This document shows, one piece after another, positions 23,075-31,065 of a stretch of 42,180 bases of DNA (positions within the stretch are counted from its first letter, which is position 1; every line of letters starts with the position of its first letter). The DNA is from RGIG3102 sp964369915 (GTDB lineage: Bacteria; Bacillota; Clostridia; Oscillospirales; Ruminococcaceae). Position numbers and translations under genes: made by a program. Where the stretch lies: NCBI GenBank assembly GCA_964369915.1, contig CAYJGG010000013.1, forward strand, positions 1 to 42,180, in the 5' to 3' direction. The notes below the pieces were generated by a model. It searched no databases. It had not been told where the DNA came from and saw only the letters and a list, made by a program, of their open reading frames with translations.

Positions 23075-23090
23075 ACTGTACGCGTACAGT
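23075..23090. promoter_or_regulatory. Palindromic operator before the amidohydrolase gene
   Basis: ACTGTACGCGTACAGT is a perfect 16 bp palindrome starting ten bases downstream of the -10 box, around the predicted transcription start. This is the same position as the operator of the other MFS operon. It contains the TACGCGTA core also found at 16707-16714 and 23112-23119. Confidence 0.78.
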
Positions 23091-23100
23091 TTACGTTTTC

Positions 23101-23129
23101 AGTATATCCCATACGCGTACAAATTGCAA
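23101..23129 (-). promoter_or_regulatory. Promoter of the amidohydrolase operon
   Basis: On the minus strand TTGCAA (23124-23129) and TATACT (23101-23106) are 17 bp apart, with TACGCGTA (23112-23119) inside the spacer. Together with the downstream palindrome this suggests repression by two sites. Confidence 0.7.
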
Positions 23130-23244
23130 TACGAAAACATCATTTTCTACATTATCTATATCTAATGAGAATAAAATTTGTGCAATATATCTATATGATT
23201 AGAATCTACTAATTTTAATTGTTTTATTTTTCGTAGTTAGCCCG

Positions 23245-23317
23245 TAGCCTTACTCATATAATCCGAACCGCTTAAAACTTATAAATTCCTTATATGAGTA
23301 AGGCTAGCCTTGCGGTT
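23245..23317. repeat. Long hairpin with pseudoknot potential, copy of a repeat family
   Basis: TAGCCTTACTCATATAA (23245-23261) and its exact complement (23290-23306) form a perfect 17 bp stem around a 28-base loop. AACCGC in the loop (23266-23271) can pair with GCGGTT just after the stem (23312-23317), giving an H-type pseudoknot. The stem sequence recurs at 12890-12928. It lies between the atp terminator and the amidohydrolase promoter, a stretch with no other gene. Confidence 0.6.
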
Positions 23318-23382
23318 TTGCTTTTGTTACCATAAAACTAAAGTTTAGTAAATTCTATTTTTAAAACATAATTTTTATACAC

Positions 23383-23415
23383 AAAAAAGGTAATCCATTT
23401 CTGGATTACCTTTTT
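23383..23415 (-). terminator. Intrinsic terminator of the atp operon
   Basis: AAGGTAATCCA and TGGATTACCTT form a perfect stem with a four-base loop, flanked by A and T runs, directly after atpC. Confidence 0.92.
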
Positions 23416-23419
23416 AATA

Positions 23420-23830
23420 TTATTCATTTATTGATTGTTTAACATTTAATCTTGCTAAAGATCTTTGGATTTTGATATTTGCTCTTGCAATTGCTTTAGA
23501 ATCTAACGAAGTAGCATTCACTACTTTCCTCGCTTCTTCTAAAGCTTTTTTAGCTCTTTCTTCATCGATTTCATCGCTCCATTCAAAAGTTGAAGCTAGA
23601 ATTTTCACATCGCCGTTTGTGACAGCCAAAAGACCGCCCATACAAGCCGCTATGCGTTTTTTATTATCAATTTGTATTGTAGCCTTTCCAATACCAATAG
23701 CTGTAATATAATCAATATGCCTTGCTAAAATACTTACATCGCCCGTAGTTGTTCTAACGGTTACACTACTCGCTTCACCTTTATAATGAACACCATCGTT
23801 TGTAATTATTTCTAAATTGAAGGATTGCAT
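23420..23830 (-). CDS. atpC: ATP synthase epsilon subunit
   Basis: This 136-residue epsilon subunit is part of the central stalk of F1 and can inhibit ATP hydrolysis. It has the N-terminal beta-sandwich (FNLEIITNDGVHYKGEASSV, with GDVSILARHIDYITAI) and a C-terminal helical pair with ARANIKIQRSLARL. The ATG at 23830 is favoured: AAAGGA is 12 bases away, while it abuts an earlier in-frame ATG without spacing. It is the last gene of the operon and is followed by a strong terminator. Confidence 0.93.
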   Translation of the reverse strand: MQSFNLEIITNDGVHYKGEASSVTVRTTTGDVSILARHIDYITAIGIGKATIQIDNKKRIAACMGGLLAVTNGDVKILASTFEWSDEIDEERAKKALEEARKVVNATSLDSKAIARANIKIQRSLARLNVKQSINE

Positions 23831-23877
23831 AATTATAATCATTCCTTTCTTTTAGTTTTAACTTTTTTTAAAAAGAA

Positions 23878-25275
23878 TTAGCTAGTTTGTTTTGCTTTTT
23901 CTACAACATCATCGATTCCGCCTGCAAATAAGAATGCAGACTCAGGTAGGCTATCATGCATACCTTCCATGATTTCTTTAAACCCTCTAATCGTTTCGCT
24001 TAAAGGAACATATTTACCTTGCATACCTGTAAATTGTTCAGCAACATTAAATGGTTGTGATAAGAATCTTTGAATTTTTCTAGCACGGTTAACGATTAAT
24101 TTATCTTCTTCTGATAACTCATCCATACCCATGATAGCGATAATATCTTGAAGTTCTTTATATCTTTGCAGAATACTTTGAACTCCCCTTGCAACAGCGA
24201 AATGCTCTTCGCCAACTATTTCAGGTGTTAATATACGGCTGTTTGAATCCAGTGGATCAACCGCAGGGAAAATACCTAGAGCCGCAATTCCTCTAGCTAG
24301 AGTTGTTGTAGCATCAAGATGGGCGAAAGTTGTAGCTGGAGCCGGGTCAGTTAAGTCATCGGCTGGCACGTAAACTGCTTGAATAGAAGTTATCGAGCCT
24401 TTTTTAGTTGATGTAATTCTTTCTTGAAGTGCACCCATTTCAGTTGCAAGTGTTGGCTGATAACCAACGGCTGAAGGCATACGCCCTAAAAGAGCTGAAA
24501 CCTCAGAACCTGCTTGTGTAAAACGGAAAATATTATCAACGAATAAAAGAACGTCTTGATTTTCTTCATCTCTAAAGTGTTCTGCCATTGTAAGACCAGT
24601 TAATGCAACGCGCATTCTAGCCCCAGGTGGCTCATTCATCTGCCCATAAACTAGAGCAGTTTTATTAATAACGCCACTTTCTGTCATTTCGTGGAATAAG
24701 TCATTACCCTCACGAGTTCTTTCGCCAACGCCAGCGAAAACTGATAGACCACCGTGCTCATTAGCAACGTTTGTGATTAATTCTTGGATAAGAACTGTTT
24801 TACCAACACCCGCACCACCAAACAGACCGATTTTACCACCCTTTGTATATGGGCAGATTAAATCGATAACTTTAATACCAGTTTCTAGTATTTCAGCTGA
24901 AGTTGTTTGTTCTTCGTAGCTTGGTGCTTTTGCATGGATTGGCATATATTTTTCGGATTTTGGTGTTTCTTTTCCGTCAACTGCTTCACCTAGAACATTA
25001 AATATTCTTCCAAGTGTAACTTCGCCAACTGGAACAGTAATAGGGCTGCCTGTGTCGGTAGCTTTAGCGCCACGAACAAGGCCATCTGTTGAAGCCATCG
25101 CAATACATCTAACAACATTATCTCCTAAATGCTGTGCAACCTCAACCACTAGAGATTCCCCGTTGTGGTCAACGTTAACTGCATTTAAAAGAGCTGGAAG
25201 ATGCTCATTTTCAAAACGAATATCGATAACAGCGCCCATTACCTGAGTAACCTTACCTACTTCTAACTTACTCAT
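23878..25275 (-). CDS. atpD: ATP synthase beta subunit
   Basis: This is the catalytic subunit of F1, 465 residues, normal for the family. The P-loop reads GGAGVGKTVLIQELI, the catalytic Glu lies in GVGERTREGNDL, the Walker B in VLLFVDNIFRF, and the DELSEED-like lever appears as MGMDELSEEDKL. AAGGAG lies before the ATG. It is placed between atpG and atpC in the standard order. Together with alpha it forms the hexamer that makes ATP from ADP and phosphate. Confidence 0.98.
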   Translation of the reverse strand: MSKLEVGKVTQVMGAVIDIRFENEHLPALLNAVNVDHNGESLVVEVAQHLGDNVVRCIAMASTDGLVRGAKATDTGSPITVPVGEVTLGRIFNVLGEAVDGKETPKSEKYMPIHAKAPSYEEQTTSAEILETGIKVIDLICPYTKGGKIGLFGGAGVGKTVLIQELITNVANEHGGLSVFAGVGERTREGNDLFHEMTESGVINKTALVYGQMNEPPGARMRVALTGLTMAEHFRDEENQDVLLFVDNIFRFTQAGSEVSALLGRMPSAVGYQPTLATEMGALQERITSTKKGSITSIQAVYVPADDLTDPAPATTFAHLDATTTLARGIAALGIFPAVDPLDSNSRILTPEIVGEEHFAVARGVQSILQRYKELQDIIAIMGMDELSEEDKLIVNRARKIQRFLSQPFNVAEQFTGMQGKYVPLSETIRGFKEIMEGMHDSLPESAFLFAGGIDDVVEKAKQTS

Positions 25276-25302
25276 GTATTAGTTCTCCTTAATTTTAATT
25301 AA

Positions 25303-26175
25303 TTATTCAAGTGCACCTGCACCAGAAACGATTTCTGTTATTTCTTGTGTAATAGCAGCTTGTCTTGCTCTGTTGTAAACTAGGGATAGTTTATCAACCA
25401 TTTCAGCAGCATTTTTTGAAGCTGCATCCATCGCTGTTCTTCTAGCGCCAAGTTCACTCGCCCAGCTTGAGGTTAAGCCACCATAAACTAAAGCCGAGAT
25501 ATATTGAGGTGTTAGCATATCAAACAGTTCATCGCCACTCGGCTCAAAAACTGGTGCTACAACTCTTTTATCATCTTCTTTTGTTTCTACCATTATATTT
25601 GTCATTGGTAACACATTTATTACTTTTGGTTCTTGAGATAGCATAGAAACGAATTCTGTGTAGCCTAGCATAACAGAATTAATTTCGCCATCTGCAAACA
25701 TTTTTGATACTGTGTGAGCTATTAAATTACAATCCCCAATTGAAACATCTTCAACTAAGTAAAAATCTTCAGTTACGATTTCATACCCTCGTCTTTTACA
25801 GTATTCAAGCGCTTTTTTTCCTATTGGAATAACGCAAATTTTTTCATCATCTTTTGAAGTGGCTGCAAAAAGTTTAAACATATTATTGTTGTATCCGCCT
25901 GCAAGCCCTCTATCACCCGCCATTAAAACATATAGTTTTTTATTTTCAGCATTTTTGTTTCCATCAATAAAAACTGATTTAAAATCTTTATTATGAGAAA
26001 CAATATCGCTTAATGTTTTTAAAACTGTATTAAAATAAGGCTGTGATGCTTCAAAATTTGCTTTCGCTTTTCTTAGTTTAGATGAGGCAACGAGTTCCAT
26101 AGCTTTTGTTATCTGCATAGTGCTTTCAACACTTCTAATACGCAGTTTAATGTCTTTCATTGAACCGCCCGCCAT
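25303..26175 (-). CDS. atpG: ATP synthase gamma subunit
   Basis: This is the rotor shaft of F1, 290 residues. Both hallmark ends are present: KLRIRSVESTMQITKAMELV near the N-terminus and ASKNAAEMVDKLSLVYNRAR near the C-terminus, which form the antiparallel coiled coil. The central domain contains AGDRGLAGGYN. CAGGTG precedes the ATG at 26175. It follows atpA by 20 bases. Confidence 0.97.
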   Translation of the reverse strand: MAGGSMKDIKLRIRSVESTMQITKAMELVASSKLRKAKANFEASQPYFNTVLKTLSDIVSHNKDFKSVFIDGNKNAENKKLYVLMAGDRGLAGGYNNNMFKLFAATSKDDEKICVIPIGKKALEYCKRRGYEIVTEDFYLVEDVSIGDCNLIAHTVSKMFADGEINSVMLGYTEFVSMLSQEPKVINVLPMTNIMVETKEDDKRVVAPVFEPSGDELFDMLTPQYISALVYGGLTSSWASELGARRTAMDAASKNAAEMVDKLSLVYNRARQAAITQEITEIVSGAGALE

Positions 26176-26195
26176 AGATTACACCTGCCTTTCAA

Positions 26196-27710
26196 TTAGT
26201 TTGATGGGATGAATTTTGTTTTAAAGCTGTTAACAGCTTCAATAATTAATTCTCTTGTTTCATCGCTTAAAGCTCTTGTTTGTTTTAAACTATCAATTAT
26301 TTGTGGATAAGTTGATGCTACATATTCAAACAATTCAGCTTCAAATCTTTGAACGTCTTCTGTTTTAATATCTTTTAAGTATCCGTTAGTTACTGCAAAA
26401 ATAATTATAACTTGTAGTTCAACGTCAACTGGTTTAGTTTGCGCTTGTTTTAAAACTTCAACTATTCTTTCACCTAGTGCAAGACGATTTTTTGTATCTT
26501 CATCTAAGTCTGAACCGAATTGAGAGAAGCTCTTTAGTTCGATGTATTGTGAATATAAAAGTTTTAATTGTCCAGAAACTTTTTTCATAGCTGGAATTTG
26601 AGCAGAACCACCAACACGGCTAACTGAAACACCAGGGTTTACCGCTGGACGAATACCAGCGTTAAATAGTTCTGTTTCAAGGAAGATTTGTCCGTCTGTA
26701 ATTGAAATTACATTTGTTGGGATATATGCTGCGATATCGCCAGCTTGAGTTTCGATAATTGGAAGTGCTGTTATAGAACCGCCGCCGTATTCTTCTGATA
26801 CTCTAGCCGCTCTTTCAAGCAGTCTTGAGTGAAGATAGAAAACGTCACCAGGATACGCCTCACGTCCTGGAGGACGACGTATTAATAGTGAAAGAGCACG
26901 ATAAGCAACAGCGTGTTTTGATAAATCATCATAAACGATTAAAACATCTTTGCCTTGCTCCATAAAGTATTCCGCCATAGTAACACCTGTGTATGGTGCT
27001 ATATATTGTAGCGGTGCAAGTTCACTTGCAGTTGAAGAAACGATGATTGTATAGTCCATAGCGCCTGCATGAGTTAGAGTTTCAACTAGTTGTGCAACAG
27101 TTGAAGCTTTTTGCCCGATAGCTACATATACACAGATAACATCTTTCCCTTTTTGGTTTATAATTGTATCAGTTGCGATAGTTGTTTTACCAGTTTGTCT
27201 ATCTCCGATAATTAATTCCCTTTGTCCACGTCCAATTGGAATCATAGAGTCGATAGCTTTAATACCCGTTTGTAATGGCACGCTAACACTTTTTCTTTGA
27301 ATAATACCTTTAGCTGGTCTTTCAATTGGAAGTGTTTTTGAAGTTGAAATAGGACCTTTACCATCGATAGCTTCGCCTAAAGCATTAACAACACGACCTA
27401 TTAATTCTTCACCAACTGGTACAGAAATAACATTGCCTGTTCTTTTAACAGTGTCGCCTTCTTTAATGCCTTCATCGTTACCCATGATAACAAGTGAAAC
27501 GCTTTCTTCTTCTAAGTTTAGCGCCATACCAAATTCACCATTTGGGAATTCGATTAATTCATTTGCCATACAATTATCAAGCCCATAAGCTTTTGCGATA
27601 CCATCACCTACTTGAATAACAGTACCCGTTTCGCTTTGCTCGATTTTTTTATCAAAGTTTTTTATTTGTTCTTTGATAATTTTGCTTATATCTTCAGGTT
27701 TCAGTTGCAT
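26196..27710 (-). CDS. atpA: ATP synthase alpha subunit
   Basis: This is the non-catalytic nucleotide-binding subunit of F1, 504 residues. The P-loop is GDRQTGKT and the signature PAVNPGVSVSRVGG is intact. It alternates with beta in the hexamer. CAGGTG precedes the ATG at close spacing. The N-terminus (KPEDISKIIKEQIKNF) is the usual delta-binding helix. Confidence 0.98.
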   Translation of the reverse strand: MQLKPEDISKIIKEQIKNFDKKIEQSETGTVIQVGDGIAKAYGLDNCMANELIEFPNGEFGMALNLEEESVSLVIMGNDEGIKEGDTVKRTGNVISVPVGEELIGRVVNALGEAIDGKGPISTSKTLPIERPAKGIIQRKSVSVPLQTGIKAIDSMIPIGRGQRELIIGDRQTGKTTIATDTIINQKGKDVICVYVAIGQKASTVAQLVETLTHAGAMDYTIIVSSTASELAPLQYIAPYTGVTMAEYFMEQGKDVLIVYDDLSKHAVAYRALSLLIRRPPGREAYPGDVFYLHSRLLERAARVSEEYGGGSITALPIIETQAGDIAAYIPTNVISITDGQIFLETELFNAGIRPAVNPGVSVSRVGGSAQIPAMKKVSGQLKLLYSQYIELKSFSQFGSDLDEDTKNRLALGERIVEVLKQAQTKPVDVELQVIIIFAVTNGYLKDIKTEDVQRFEAELFEYVASTYPQIIDSLKQTRALSDETRELIIEAVNSFKTKFIPSN

Positions 27711-27737
27711 TCATACACCTGCTTTCTTTCAATTTAA

Positions 27738-28277
27738 TTAAATGCTTGATTTTAATAATTGTGATTTTAATTGCTTTAGTCTAGTGTTAACTGTTCCATC
27801 AAATTCTGAATCGCTAAATGCTATCACCATACCGCCGATAACTTCTTCATCGATTTTTGTGTTTAATAAAATAGTTTTATTTGTGATTTCTTCTAAACGC
27901 TTTTTTAGTTTTTCTTTTGCATTTTCTGAAAGAGAAATCGCTGTTGTAACACTAACTTTTTCAATATTATGATAAACATTGTATTTTTCTTCAAAAACTG
28001 TAAAACTTTCCTTTAATTCATTCACATCTTTTCTTAAAACCATAACTTTAATATAGTTTAGTAAAGAAGTGTTTATTTTTCCATTAAAAACATCGTTTAC
28101 AAGCTTTACTTTTTCATCTTTGTTTATCATTGGCGCACAAAGTGTTTTTAAAAACTCTGGCGTTTGCAAAAAAGCTGATTCTAAAACTTTTGTTTGCTCT
28201 AAAATTTCTTTATCTGCTTTTTCTTCAAGAGCGATTTCAAACAAGCTTTGCGCATATACTGCGGCTAATTTACTCAT
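27738..28277 (-). CDS. atpH: ATP synthase delta subunit
   Basis: This 179-residue subunit links F1 to the peripheral stalk. The N-terminal helical bundle starts LAAVYAQSLFEIALEE. The C-terminal part has the conserved IDEEVIGGMVIAFSDSEFDG. Its ATG overlaps the atpF stop by four bases (ATGA), implying coupled translation. Confidence 0.95.
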   Translation of the reverse strand: MSKLAAVYAQSLFEIALEEKADKEILEQTKVLESAFLQTPEFLKTLCAPMINKDEKVKLVNDVFNGKINTSLLNYIKVMVLRKDVNELKESFTVFEEKYNVYHNIEKVSVTTAISLSENAKEKLKKRLEEITNKTILLNTKIDEEVIGGMVIAFSDSEFDGTVNTRLKQLKSQLLKSSI

Positions 28278-28792
28278 TTAACATCACCTACATTTTCAAT
28301 AAAATCTAAAATTAAAGCTTCGTGCTCTTCTTTTGAGATTTCTTTTTGAATTATTTTTTGTGCAATAGCAACAGAAAGCTCTGAAATATCTGTTTTGATA
28401 TTTTCATAAGTTTTCTTTCTCTCTTGCTCAATTTCAGCGCTAGCTTTTTCCATGATTTTCTTTGCTTCGCTTCTTGCTTCTTCTATAATAGCTTCCTCAT
28501 TTTTCTTTGCATAAACAGTTGCATTTTTAATGATTTCACTAGCTTCATCTTTAGCATTATTCAGTTTTGCTGTATATTCTGTAATTAATCCTTCTGCTTC
28601 TTCTTTTTCGCTTCTTGCAGAACTGTATATACCCTCAACTTCATTTTTTCTTTGCTCCATTATGCTAACTACTGGCTTGTATAATACTTTTTTAAGTATA
28701 AAATATAAAAGTAGTAAGTTTATCCAAGTTGGAAGCATTGTTGATAATAGTTCCATTGGATCAAGCGATACAAGACTAAGATATTCTGACAT
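28274..28792 (-). CDS. atpF: ATP synthase b subunit
   Basis: This is the peripheral stalk of the membrane sector, 172 residues. One N-terminal membrane helix (LPTWINLLLLYFILKKVLY) precedes a long charged coiled coil rich in Ala, Glu and Lys (SEAKKIMEKASAEIEQERKK). AAAGGGG precedes the ATG. Only one b gene is present, so a homodimer is expected. Confidence 0.95.
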   Translation of the reverse strand: MSEYLSLVSLDPMELLSTMLPTWINLLLLYFILKKVLYKPVVSIMEQRKNEVEGIYSSARSEKEEAEGLITEYTAKLNNAKDEASEIIKNATVYAKKNEEAIIEEARSEAKKIMEKASAEIEQERKKTYENIKTDISELSVAIAQKIIQKEISKEEHEALILDFIENVGDVK

Positions 28793-28843
28793 TTAATATC
28801 CCCTTTCGTAGTATTTTTTTACCATTATAAATGTAATTTACGA

Positions 28844-29098
28844 TTATAGCATACCAATTAAAGGGTTTGCGAATAATAAAATTAGAGAGATAACAACTGA
28901 GTAGATACCTGTTGATTCAGCAAGTGCGCCACCCATAAACATTGTTGAGATAACTGCGCCTCTAGCTTCTGGTTGTCTACCAACTGCCTCACACGCTTTA
29001 CCTGCTGCATAACCTTGACCAATACCAGGCCCGATACCCGCGATCATTGCAAGACCTACGCCTACTGCTGATGCTGCTAAAACTATTGCTCTTTCCAT
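28844..29098 (-). CDS. atpE: ATP synthase c subunit with sodium-binding signature
   Basis: This 84-residue rotor-ring hairpin has two membrane helices. The ion-carrying Glu61 lies in ALAESTGIYS. Gln28 (GIGQG), Glu61, Ser62, Thr63 and Tyr66 match, with a fixed offset of four, the known Na+ ligands of the Ilyobacter tartaricus c ring (Gln32, Glu65, Ser66, Thr67, Tyr70). The enzyme is therefore predicted to use a sodium gradient. A GGAGGA ribosome site fits the high expression needed for ring assembly. Confidence 0.96.
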   Translation of the reverse strand: MERAIVLAASAVGVGLAMIAGIGPGIGQGYAAGKACEAVGRQPEARGAVISTMFMGGALAESTGIYSVVISLILLFANPLIGML

Positions 29099-29147
29099 AA
29101 TAAAAATCCTCCATAAAATATAATTGTTTTTTTAATTTTTTTAATTA

Positions 29148-29879
29148 CTATTCTTCTGCTGCTGCACTAGATACAAATACCATTGTAAGCACACAGAAAA
29201 TATACGCTTGAATTAATCCGGTGAAAATATCAAAATAAAGTGATAAAACTGCCGGAATACCTACTTGGAATATAGGAAAACTAATCATTGTCACATTAAT
29301 TAAGTTGAAAAATGCTGTGCTTGCAACTGCTAAAGCGCCATACAAAAGTGCACTAATAACTAGACCTGCAACCATATTACCAAATAGACGGAATGACATC
29401 GAAACTGGTGTGGCTAAATCACCCACTATGTTTAAAGGTGTCATTACTGCAAATGGCTGTGTGAAACTTTTTAAGTATCCTAAGATTCCCCCATTTGCTT
29501 TTAGCTTTGTTTTGTGAATCATAACAAATGTTATAAGTGCGAGTGCTAATGTTACCGCTAAATCTGCTGTTGGACTACGCAGTCCTGTTAAACTTAAAAG
29601 ATTTGAAACTCCAACAAAACCAAACAATGCTCCGATATAAGGCGCAAAGCTTCTCCACTTCTCTCCCATATTATCATCGACAAAACCGTGTAAAACCATT
29701 ACTAATTTCTCGGCAATAATTTGCTTTTTAGAAGGGTTTTCAACTCTTAAATCCCTAGTTAAATACCAGCAAATAAACGACACTATAACAACTGCTATAA
29801 AGCCATTTCGTGCAGACTCAGTGATAACGAAATCACCAAACTGCATAATGACCTTTGGGCCATTAATATTTACATCCAC
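29148..29879 (-). CDS. atpB: ATP synthase a subunit
   Basis: This is the membrane stator, 243 residues and about five to six helices, forming the ion half-channels against the c ring. The essential Arg is in MSFRLFGNMVAGLV. The C-terminal helix contains YFDIFTGLIQAYIFCVLTMV. The start is GTG (29877-29879) with AAGGAG upstream; the gene begins three bases after the atpI stop. With the sodium-type c subunit it likely conducts Na+. Confidence 0.96.
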   Translation of the reverse strand: MDVNINGPKVIMQFGDFVITESARNGFIAVVIVSFICWYLTRDLRVENPSKKQIIAEKLVMVLHGFVDDNMGEKWRSFAPYIGALFGFVGVSNLLSLTGLRSPTADLAVTLALALITFVMIHKTKLKANGGILGYLKSFTQPFAVMTPLNIVGDLATPVSMSFRLFGNMVAGLVISALLYGALAVASTAFFNLINVTMISFPIFQVGIPAVLSLYFDIFTGLIQAYIFCVLTMVFVSSAAAEE

Positions 29880-29882
29880 TAA

Positions 29883-30263
29883 TTATTTCTCCTTTCTTCT
29901 AAGATAAGTTATTATCATGATGGATATCTTTGTAAAGACTAACGCAATACAAGTGCTTATCCAATTGATACTATTTAATTTGATGGCAAGATACACGCCG
30001 AGTCCCATCACCACTACTCTACCTAAATATGTGCCTTGCATATAGGCGCTTGCCTGTTTTGGATCCTTGTCCACTGCTTTATCAACTGAAATGGCAAGCA
30101 TCACTAATATCACCATAGAAATTATGTATCCCCATATTGAACCTAGTAAAACTGAAACATCCCAATATCCTAAAGCGAAAAATACAATATTTTGCACTAT
30201 ATTTAAGATAAAGTTAGAAATAGCAATATCCTTTAAATCTCTTTTTAAACTTTGCTCTTTCAT
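29883..30263 (-). CDS. atpI: ATP synthase subunit I-like membrane protein
   Basis: This 126-residue protein has four predicted membrane helices, placed directly before atpB. Sequence features are few (NFILNIVQNIVFFALGYWDV, YLGRVVVMGLGVYLAIKL). Position and topology match AtpI, which helps c-ring assembly in related systems. The assignment rests mainly on gene order. Confidence 0.75.
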   Translation of the reverse strand: MKEQSLKRDLKDIAISNFILNIVQNIVFFALGYWDVSVLLGSIWGYIISMVILVMLAISVDKAVDKDPKQASAYMQGTYLGRVVVMGLGVYLAIKLNSINWISTCIALVFTKISIMIITYLRRKEK

Positions 30264-30319
30264 TACTATATTTTTCCTTTCTATTTTGCATTATATTTTT
30301 TTGCAAAATCGAGGTTTAT

Positions 30320-30601
30320 TTATTTTTCTTCTTTGTCGCCTTTTAAATATTTTTTATATTCTTCTTCGCCTTTTTGCGCATCTCTAATAGCCATTTTAAA
30401 AAAACTTGTAATGCTATAGCTCGCAGAAATAAGCCCAAATATTATACTTATTATTATAATCCAATTAGATAAATTGAAAAAATCTTGAATTACATTGCCT
30501 ATAAAAATCCAAATCCCAAAAGAAACTATAACATTTAGCCCCACTTGCGTTGCCATGCCAAAATATTTCATCGCCTCTCGATTGCTTTTATTTTTCTTCA
30601 T
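30320..30601 (-). CDS. AtpZ-like small membrane protein at the head of the atp operon
   Basis: This 93-residue protein has two membrane helices (MATQVGLNVIVSFGIWIFIG and WIIIISIIFGLISASYSIT) and a charged tail. It matches the AtpZ/AtpI-type family that precedes ATP synthase genes and has been linked to cation (Mg2+/Ca2+) movement or c-ring assembly. AGGGGGC precedes the ATG. It is the first gene behind the operon promoter. Confidence 0.75.
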   Translation of the reverse strand: MKKNKSNREAMKYFGMATQVGLNVIVSFGIWIFIGNVIQDFFNLSNWIIIISIIFGLISASYSITSFFKMAIRDAQKGEEEYKKYLKGDKEEK

Positions 30602-30640
30602 AAAAGCCCCCTTATTTTCATAATCTTTGCATATATCTGT

Positions 30641-30670
30641 ATTATATCAAATTCGATATATAAATATCAA
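30641..30670 (-). promoter_or_regulatory. Promoter of the atp operon
   Basis: On the minus strand TTGATA (30665-30670) and TATAAT (30641-30646) are 18 bp apart, about 40 bp before the first gene. Confidence 0.7.
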
Positions 30671-30734
30671 TAAAAATATAAACAAATATAATGTTTTTAT
30701 CACCTTATTTTTGACTAGCTACACAAAACAAAAA

Positions 30735-30944
30735 TTATGAATTTATAAATTCAAATCTTGGGAGTGTTTTCCCGTTTAATTCCACTTGCTCTAAAAACAT
30801 CTCAAGTGGTCTAATAAACACTTTATACTCGCCATACAATGCACGATACACGACATATTTTTCTAAGGTTTCAGAATGTGTTGCAACATTTAAAACCTCA
30901 TACATATTACCTTTAAAATGCTTATAAAGTCCTAATCTTAGCAT
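30735..30944 (-). CDS. DUF1653 domain protein
   Basis: This 69-residue protein covers the whole DUF1653 domain: GLYKHFKGNMYEVLNVATHS, then ETLEKYVVYRALYGEYKVFI and RPLEMFLEQV, ending in PRFEFI. The function of the family is not established; the compact beta fold suggests binding of a small ligand or protein. AAAGG precedes the ATG, and a good promoter lies at 30988-31016, so it is transcribed alone. Confidence 0.9.
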   Translation of the reverse strand: MLRLGLYKHFKGNMYEVLNVATHSETLEKYVVYRALYGEYKVFIRPLEMFLEQVELNGKTLPRFEFINS

Positions 30945-30987
30945 AGTTTTGCCTACCTTTGTTATTTTTTAAACAATCTCTTTGTAT

Positions 30988-31016
30988 ATTATAATGCACA
31001 TAGATATATAATTCAA
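30988..31016 (-). promoter_or_regulatory. Promoter of the DUF1653 gene
   Basis: On the minus strand TTGAAT (31011-31016) and TATAAT (30988-30993) are 17 bp apart, upstream of the 69-residue gene. Confidence 0.72.
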
Positions 31017-31065
31017 GACATATAATGAGTAATTTTTGTTAAAAATTATAATAACCTATAAAAAT

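Noticed and set aside
29305..30387. Plus-strand frames opposite atpB, atpI and the atpZ-like gene
   Set aside because: Antisense shadows of conserved atp genes; no start signals.
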